From an uncultured Alphaproteobacteria bacterium (GTDB lineage Bacteria > Pseudomonadota > Alphaproteobacteria > Sphingomonadales > Sphingomonadaceae), in contig CAIZNH010000023.1 of the NCBI GenBank assembly GCA_903934325.1, positions 1-64,000 of the forward strand: a DNA stretch of 64,000 nt. The letters are read 5' to 3'. The notes beneath the pieces were generated by a model. The model ran no database searches. It saw only the letters and a list, made by a program, of their open reading frames with translations, and was not told the DNA's origin. The position numbers and the translations under genes are program-made. Shown piece by piece: positions 59,922-64,000 of the stretch (positions are counted from its first letter, which is position 1; the number at the start of each line of letters is the position of its first letter).

Positions 59922-61172
59922 TTAACCAAGTGTCGCGAGGTCGAGCGCCTCCAGCAAGGCCAGCCGTGCCGCAATTACGCTCGCTGCCAGACTCTCTGTG
60001 CCAAGATCGGACGGATCGATCTGCGAAGGCCAATGGCTTGCAATCACCTGTTCGATAAGGTCGGCCTTTGCCTCGGTGAGGAGGAAGCGCGGATCCACTG
60101 TCGCCGGATCGCACACCACGCGCAGCCGCAGGCAGGCCGGCCCGCCCCCATTGGCCATGGATTGCTTCACATCGACCGGGATCACCTGCCGGATCGGGCC
60201 ATTCGAGGCGAGCATGCTCTCGACCCAGCCCCATACGGCAGGGCTCTCGCGGCATTCCTCGGGCACGATCAGCGCCATTTCGCCCGAGGGCAGGGTGAGG
60301 AGCTGCGCGTTGAACAGATAGGTGCGGATTGCTGCCTGCAACGAAACCGCGCTGGACGGCACCTCGACCACCTCCAGTGCCGGGAAGGCGGCGCGGATCG
60401 CATCGTAAGCACCCTGCTGGTCGGCAAAGGCCATGTCGTGGGTGAACAATACGCGGCCATTCGCCACCGCCACCACATCATTGTGGAAGGCGCCACCCGC
60501 GATCGCCTCGGGGTTCTGCTCGATGAAGAGCGTGCGCGCCGGATCAAGCCCGTGGGCGCGCGCGATCAGACGGCTCGCCTGTTCGTGCTGGCGCGCAGGG
60601 AAGCGGCCGCCGGTCTTGCCATAGACGAACACCTCGACGCCCGGGGCATCATGGCTTTCGCACAGCCGCATATGATTGGCCGCGCCTTCATCGCCGAAGG
60701 TCGGCGGCACCGCATCATGGACCGCGAAGTGGCGCGTGTCGCCGAAAGCCACCTCCAGCTGGCGCTTGGTGTCGGGCCATTCCTGCGCACGGTGGAGCAT
60801 GGTGACGAGGTTCGCTGCCGTCAGATGGCAGCGCCCGTCCGCCGTATCGGGCGCGGGGCTGACGGTCGCAGCATTGGCGGTCCACATCGAGGAGGCCGAC
60901 CAGGGCGCGGCGCGCAGCTGCGGCAGCTCGGTGCCGTCGAGCGCCAGCGCCTGTGCAAGCGCATGGTTGGGGCGGGGCAGCGGCAGGAGAAAGCCCTGCA
61001 CGCCGAGCCGCGCGAGGTTCCCGCGCATCTTCGCGACACCCTGAAGCGCCGCCGCGCGCGGGTAGGACGGATCGCCCGCATGGCTTGCGCTGGCGATGTT
61101 CCCGAGGCTCAGCCCCGCATAATTGTGCGAGGGGCCGACGATCCCGTCGAAATTGATTTCGGTCATGCTCAT
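59922..61172 (-). CDS. astB: N-succinylarginine dihydrolase
   Basis: A 416-residue enzyme hydrolysing N2-succinylarginine to N2-succinylornithine, CO2 and two ammonia in the arginine succinyltransferase pathway. The N-terminal FDGIVGPSHNYAGLSLGN, the AANAATVSPAPDTADGRCH block, the FHNDVVAVANGRV His block and the C-terminal SMANGGGPACLRLRV with the catalytic Cys are all present. ATG 61172 overlaps the astA stop (ATGA); the Met at 61166 is the alternative. Confidence 0.94.
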   Translation of the reverse strand: MSMTEINFDGIVGPSHNYAGLSLGNIASASHAGDPSYPRAAALQGVAKMRGNLARLGVQGFLLPLPRPNHALAQALALDGTELPQLRAAPWSASSMWTANAATVSPAPDTADGRCHLTAANLVTMLHRAQEWPDTKRQLEVAFGDTRHFAVHDAVPPTFGDEGAANHMRLCESHDAPGVEVFVYGKTGGRFPARQHEQASRLIARAHGLDPARTLFIEQNPEAIAGGAFHNDVVAVANGRVLFTHDMAFADQQGAYDAIRAAFPALEVVEVPSSAVSLQAAIRTYLFNAQLLTLPSGEMALIVPEECRESPAVWGWVESMLASNGPIRQVIPVDVKQSMANGGGPACLRLRVVCDPATVDPRFLLTEAKADLIEQVIASHWPSQIDPSDLGTESLAASVIAARLALLEALDLATLG

Positions 61173-62185
61173 CGCGCCACGCTCCACACCATGTCGCCCT
61201 CGGACACGTCGAGCAGGTCCGCGCTGGCGCTATCGATCGCAATGCCGCCATCCCCGTCCAGCACCCGCGCACCGAAACAGGCGCGGAAGGTGCCGAGATG
61301 GCCGGTGGCGAGGATCGCCTTCTCGCCTTCGCCCACCGTGAGGTTCGTGACCGCCGCCGTGCAGCTGCCCTTCACGCTGGTGACATTGTCGGTGTGCGCC
61401 ACCATCGTCGGCCCGCCGTCGAAGATGTCGACGTAGCCCTCGGCGCGGAAGCCCTCGTCCTCCAGCATCCGCATCGCGGCGCGGCCGGTGGGGTGGGGCA
61501 CGCCGATGACCGAGCGCGCATCTTCGCTCAGCATCGCGATGTAGACCGGGTGCTTGGGCATCAGATCGGCGATGAACTGGTTGCCGTTGATCGCGTTGAA
61601 ATAGTCCGCGTCCTGGAAGCTCATTCCGAAGAAACGGCCGGCGACCCCGTCCCAGAAGGGCGATCCGCCGCGCTCGTCGATGATGCCGCGCAGTTCGGCC
61701 AGGATCCGGTCGGCAAAGCGCGCGCGGTGCATCGCCACGAACAGATAGCGCGATCGGGCGAGCAGCAGGCCGAGGCCTCCGGCGCGCTCGTTGGGGTGGA
61801 GGAACAGTCCGCCGACCTCGCTCGATCCTTCGAGATCGGTGACGAGGCTGAGCAGTTCGGCGCGCACCGTGCGGTCGAGTTCCTGCGAATACTGGGTGAG
61901 GGTGTTCAACCGGTACGAATAGAACGGCCAGCGCTGCCCGACCTTGGTCATCAGCTGGCAGGTGCCGCGCACCGCGCCGGTACGCGCATTCTCGAGCACC
62001 AGCACGAACTGCTCGTCGGTGAGCGTATCGCCCTCGCGCGCGAAAGCCGTCTCGGCCCGTTCCAGCTTGCCACGCAGCGCGGCGCGATCAGGCGGCAGGT
62101 TGGTGAACCCCCCGCCGGTCAGCTTGGCCATCTCGTAGAGCGCCTCGAGATCGGAAACACGCGCAGCGCGCAGGCGAAAGGTCAC
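61169..62185 (-). CDS. astA: Arginine N-succinyltransferase
   Basis: A 338-residue enzyme that transfers succinyl from succinyl-CoA to the alpha-amino group of arginine, the first step of the AST pathway. FRLRAARVSDLEALYEMAKLTGGGFTNLP in pattern is the family N-terminus; EVGGLFLHPNERAGGLGLLLARSRYLF and FWDGVAGRFFGM follow. GTG 62185 is the start, overlapping the upstream M20 gene stop (GTGA). It appears as a single-chain AstA; two-subunit forms occur in pseudomonads. Confidence 0.94.
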   Translation of the reverse strand: MTFRLRAARVSDLEALYEMAKLTGGGFTNLPPDRAALRGKLERAETAFAREGDTLTDEQFVLVLENARTGAVRGTCQLMTKVGQRWPFYSYRLNTLTQYSQELDRTVRAELLSLVTDLEGSSEVGGLFLHPNERAGGLGLLLARSRYLFVAMHRARFADRILAELRGIIDERGGSPFWDGVAGRFFGMSFQDADYFNAINGNQFIADLMPKHPVYIAMLSEDARSVIGVPHPTGRAAMRMLEDEGFRAEGYVDIFDGGPTMVAHTDNVTSVKGSCTAAVTNLTVGEGEKAILATGHLGTFRACFGARVLDGDGGIAIDSASADLLDVSEGDMVWSVAR

Positions 62186-63369
62186 GATATTGCTCCCTGA
62201 GCGAGACGCTCGATGACGCGGGCGGACAGCGCCGCGCGCTCGGCCAGACTGGGCACGATCAGATATTCGTCCGGCGAGTGGATCGCGCCGCCGCGCACGC
62301 CCATGGTGTCGACCACGGGGACACCGCAGGCGGCGATGTTGTTGCCGTCGCACACCCCGCCGGTCGATTTCCAGCGGATGTCCTGCCCCAGCTCCGCGCC
62401 GCATGCGCGCACCAGATCGAACAGCGCCTGCGCGCGGGCATCGACCTTTTTGGGCGGGCGGGTGACGCCGCCGTGGCGATGTGTGGCGACTTGATGAGTT
62501 GCCTCAATATCAATCAGCAAGTGACTGAAGGCATGATCGAATAAAGCCCCGGCCTCGACAGTCCTGGGTCGGATATTGAAGCGCAGCACGGCGTGGTCAG
62601 GGACGACGTTATTGGCCGAACCGCCTTCGAGCTTGGCGGGGTTGATGGTGATCTCGGCGTTCTCGAGCGCCTTCAGCCGCAGGATCAGATCGGCCGCCGC
62701 GACAATCGCGTTGCGACCCTCTTCCGGGTTGCGGCCTGCATGGGCGGACTTGCCGGTGATGGTGACCGAATAGTTCCCCGTGCCCCCGCGTTCATGCGCC
62801 AGCGTGCCGTCGGGCAGGGCGGCGGGCTCGTAGGTAAGGGCGGCAAGCTTGCCCGCAGCCAGTTCCGCGATCAGCGCGGCGCTGGCGAGCGAGCCGGTCT
62901 CCTCGTCGGAATTGATCAGCACGTCATAGCCGAGCGCCGAAGCGCTGGCGCTCGCCTCGAAGGCCAGCAGGGCGTAGAGCATCACCGCGATCCCGCCCTT
63001 CATGTCGGCGACGCCCGGGCCGTTCAGCGTCTCGCCGTCGAGCCAGTTCTGGCGCTGGAAGGCGTGATCGGCGGGGAATACCGTGTCCATATGCCCGGTC
63101 AGCAGGATACGGCGGTTGGCCTGCGGTCGCACGCGCACCACCAGATGCTGGCCATGCGGCTTGGCAAAGGCGCTGCCATCGGCGGCAATCGCGGTGACGG
63201 GCGCGGGATCGACCAGTTCGACTGCGCCGGGCAGGGCCGAAAACGTCTCGGCCAGCGCTGCCGCCTGCTGCGCCAGTCCGGCGAGATTCGCGGTGCCGGT
63301 GTTGATCGCGCTCCACGCCTGCACCTGCGCCAGCATCGCGCCGGAGTCGATCATCTGTGTCCCGTCCAT
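62182..63369 (-). CDS. M20-family metallohydrolase in the ast operon
   Basis: A 395-residue zinc-dependent amidohydrolase. Metal and catalytic residues are visible in LTGHMDTVFP (His, Asp), GPGVADMKGGIAV (Asp), SDEETGS (catalytic Glu and metal Glu) and a terminal GGAIHSPDEY His. Closest groups are the carboxypeptidase G2/glutamate carboxypeptidases. It is the first gene of the operon with astA and astB (4-bp overlaps), and no astE is present, so it may remove the succinyl group from N-succinylglutamate. That role is inference. Confidence 0.85.
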   Translation of the reverse strand: MDGTQMIDSGAMLAQVQAWSAINTGTANLAGLAQQAAALAETFSALPGAVELVDPAPVTAIAADGSAFAKPHGQHLVVRVRPQANRRILLTGHMDTVFPADHAFQRQNWLDGETLNGPGVADMKGGIAVMLYALLAFEASASASALGYDVLINSDEETGSLASAALIAELAAGKLAALTYEPAALPDGTLAHERGGTGNYSVTITGKSAHAGRNPEEGRNAIVAAADLILRLKALENAEITINPAKLEGGSANNVVPDHAVLRFNIRPRTVEAGALFDHAFSHLLIDIEATHQVATHRHGGVTRPPKKVDARAQALFDLVRACGAELGQDIRWKSTGGVCDGNNIAACGVPVVDTMGVRGGAIHSPDEYLIVPSLAERAALSARVIERLAQGAIS

Positions 63370-63504
63370 GGCTCCCCTCTAGCCGTGTGCGCGCAGCAGT
63401 CCAACCCGTTGCAATCGGCCGTCCCCTGCGCCATAGCGCGGGCCGGAATCGCATTCCATGTCCTCCTCCCCAGGACCCGACTTTCGGAGCCCATGAGGAC
63501 ACGC

Positions 63505-64000
63505 ATGACTGAAATGACCACCCGCGCCGGCCTTGCCATCGATTCCCGTCTGGCGAGCTTCCTTGAGCGCGACGTGCTGGCCCCGCTGAGCCGCGATTGT
63601 GAAGCTTTCTGGCAGGGATTTGCGGCGCTGCTGGCCGAGTTTGCGCCGAGGAACCGCGCGCTGCTGGAAAAGCGCGAGAGCCTTCAGGCGCAGATCGACG
63701 CATGGCATATGGAGCGCGCGGGCCAGCCGCATGACGCGGCGGCCTACAAGGCGTTCCTTGAAGAGATCGGCTATCTCGTCCCCGAGCCGGGCGACTTCAC
63801 CATCGGCACCCAGAACGTCGACCCCGAGATCGCGACCATGGCAGGGCCGCAGCTGGTGGTGCCGATCCTCAACGCGCGCTTCCTGCTGAACGCCGCAAAT
63901 GCGCGCTGGGGGAGCCTCTACGATGCCTTCTACGGCACCGATGCGCTCGATGCGGCTCCGGCGCGGCCGGGCGGCTATGACGAAGCGCGCGGGGCAGCGG
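63505..64000 (+). CDS. glcB: Malate synthase G, N-terminal part (runs off window)
   Basis: At least 165 residues of malate synthase G, which condenses glyoxylate with acetyl-CoA to malate. The visible N-terminus (IDSRLASFLERDVLAPL), the FLEEIGYLVPE block, TQNVDPEIATMAGPQLVVP and NARFLLNAANARWGSLYDAFYG are characteristic. ATG 63505 has GAGGAC just upstream; ATG 63493 would add four residues. The gene is divergent from the ast operon and is truncated only by the window end. The 63370-63504 gap shows no clear site. Confidence 0.95.
   Translation, partial: MTEMTTRAGLAIDSRLASFLERDVLAPLSRDCEAFWQGFAALLAEFAPRNRALLEKRESLQAQIDAWHMERAGQPHDAAAYKAFLEEIGYLVPEPGDFTIGTQNVDPEIATMAGPQLVVPILNARFLLNAANARWGSLYDAFYGTDALDAAPARPGGYDEARGAA

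Overview
The window reads as a chromosomal segment of a high-GC alphaproteobacterium, most likely Sphingomonadales and close to Erythrobacter/Porphyrobacter. The reasons are the circularly permuted (two-piece) ssrA gene with a tag ending in LALAA, the family make-up (LemA/TPM, DUF3617, extensin-like, DUF3500, a sphingomonad-style TonB receptor), the hemC-hemD-mitofilin-like order and the uniform GC-rich codon use. The taxonomic call is inference from content, not from a database search. Apart from one IS3-family end at the left edge, the region looks like ordinary core chromosome: genes are dense and no prophage, plasmid or CRISPR locus is visible.

Layout. 1-139: end of an IS3-family element, inserted 8 bp before a secreted DUF3500 protein. 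1.4-4.4 kb: acyl-CoA dehydrogenase and a DbpA-like RNA helicase. 4.6-7.2 kb: sulfur operon (persulfide dioxygenase-like MBL protein, two YeeE/YedE halves, TauE/SafE exporter). 7.3-10.2 kb: cyanide-insensitive bd oxidase with a 44-residue DUF2474 subunit and a DCC thiol protein. 10.4-16.2 kb: FMN hydroxy-acid oxidase, aldehyde dehydrogenase, alanine dehydrogenase, maleylacetoacetate isomerase and FAA hydrolase. A perfect parS site lies at 14427. 16.3-22.8 kb: small response regulator, HhH membrane protein, VWA lipoprotein, flippase, gpsA, tsaD. 22.8-33.1 kb: hemC, hemD, mitofilin-like protein, ubiH, dsbD-like gene, a lipoprotein, S10 peptidase, uvrB. 33.2-35.4 kb: secreted hypothetical protein, DUF3617 lipoprotein and alpha/beta hydrolase.

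35.5-39.6 kb holds the Anbu cluster: permuted ATP-grasp, alpha-E, transglutaminase-like protein and the Anbu proteasome-type peptidase, closed by a terminator and followed by a LuxR-type regulator. 40.5-48.2 kb: extensin-like protein, VOC protein, proline symporter, TypA, and a TonB receptor behind a 417-bp leader with repeated TTGC/GCAA palindromes. 48.3-54.0 kb: DUF805, a YbbP/YbbA-type ABC pair divergent from a TesA-type esterase, and recF.

54.0-54.7 kb is the most unusual locus: a canonical -24/-12 sigma-54 promoter with upstream palindromes drives two tandem paralogous 37-residue membrane peptides and a PspC-domain protein, an arrangement that suggests an envelope-stress operon. 54.8-59.0 kb: SDR, Nudix, two TPM proteins, LemA, MscL. 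59.1-59.5 kb: a second parS-like site and ssrA. 59.6-64 kb: small membrane protein, astB, astA, an M20 hydrolase and the start of malate synthase G.

The two parS-type sites suggest the segment may be fairly close to the replication origin; nothing else in the window proves this.
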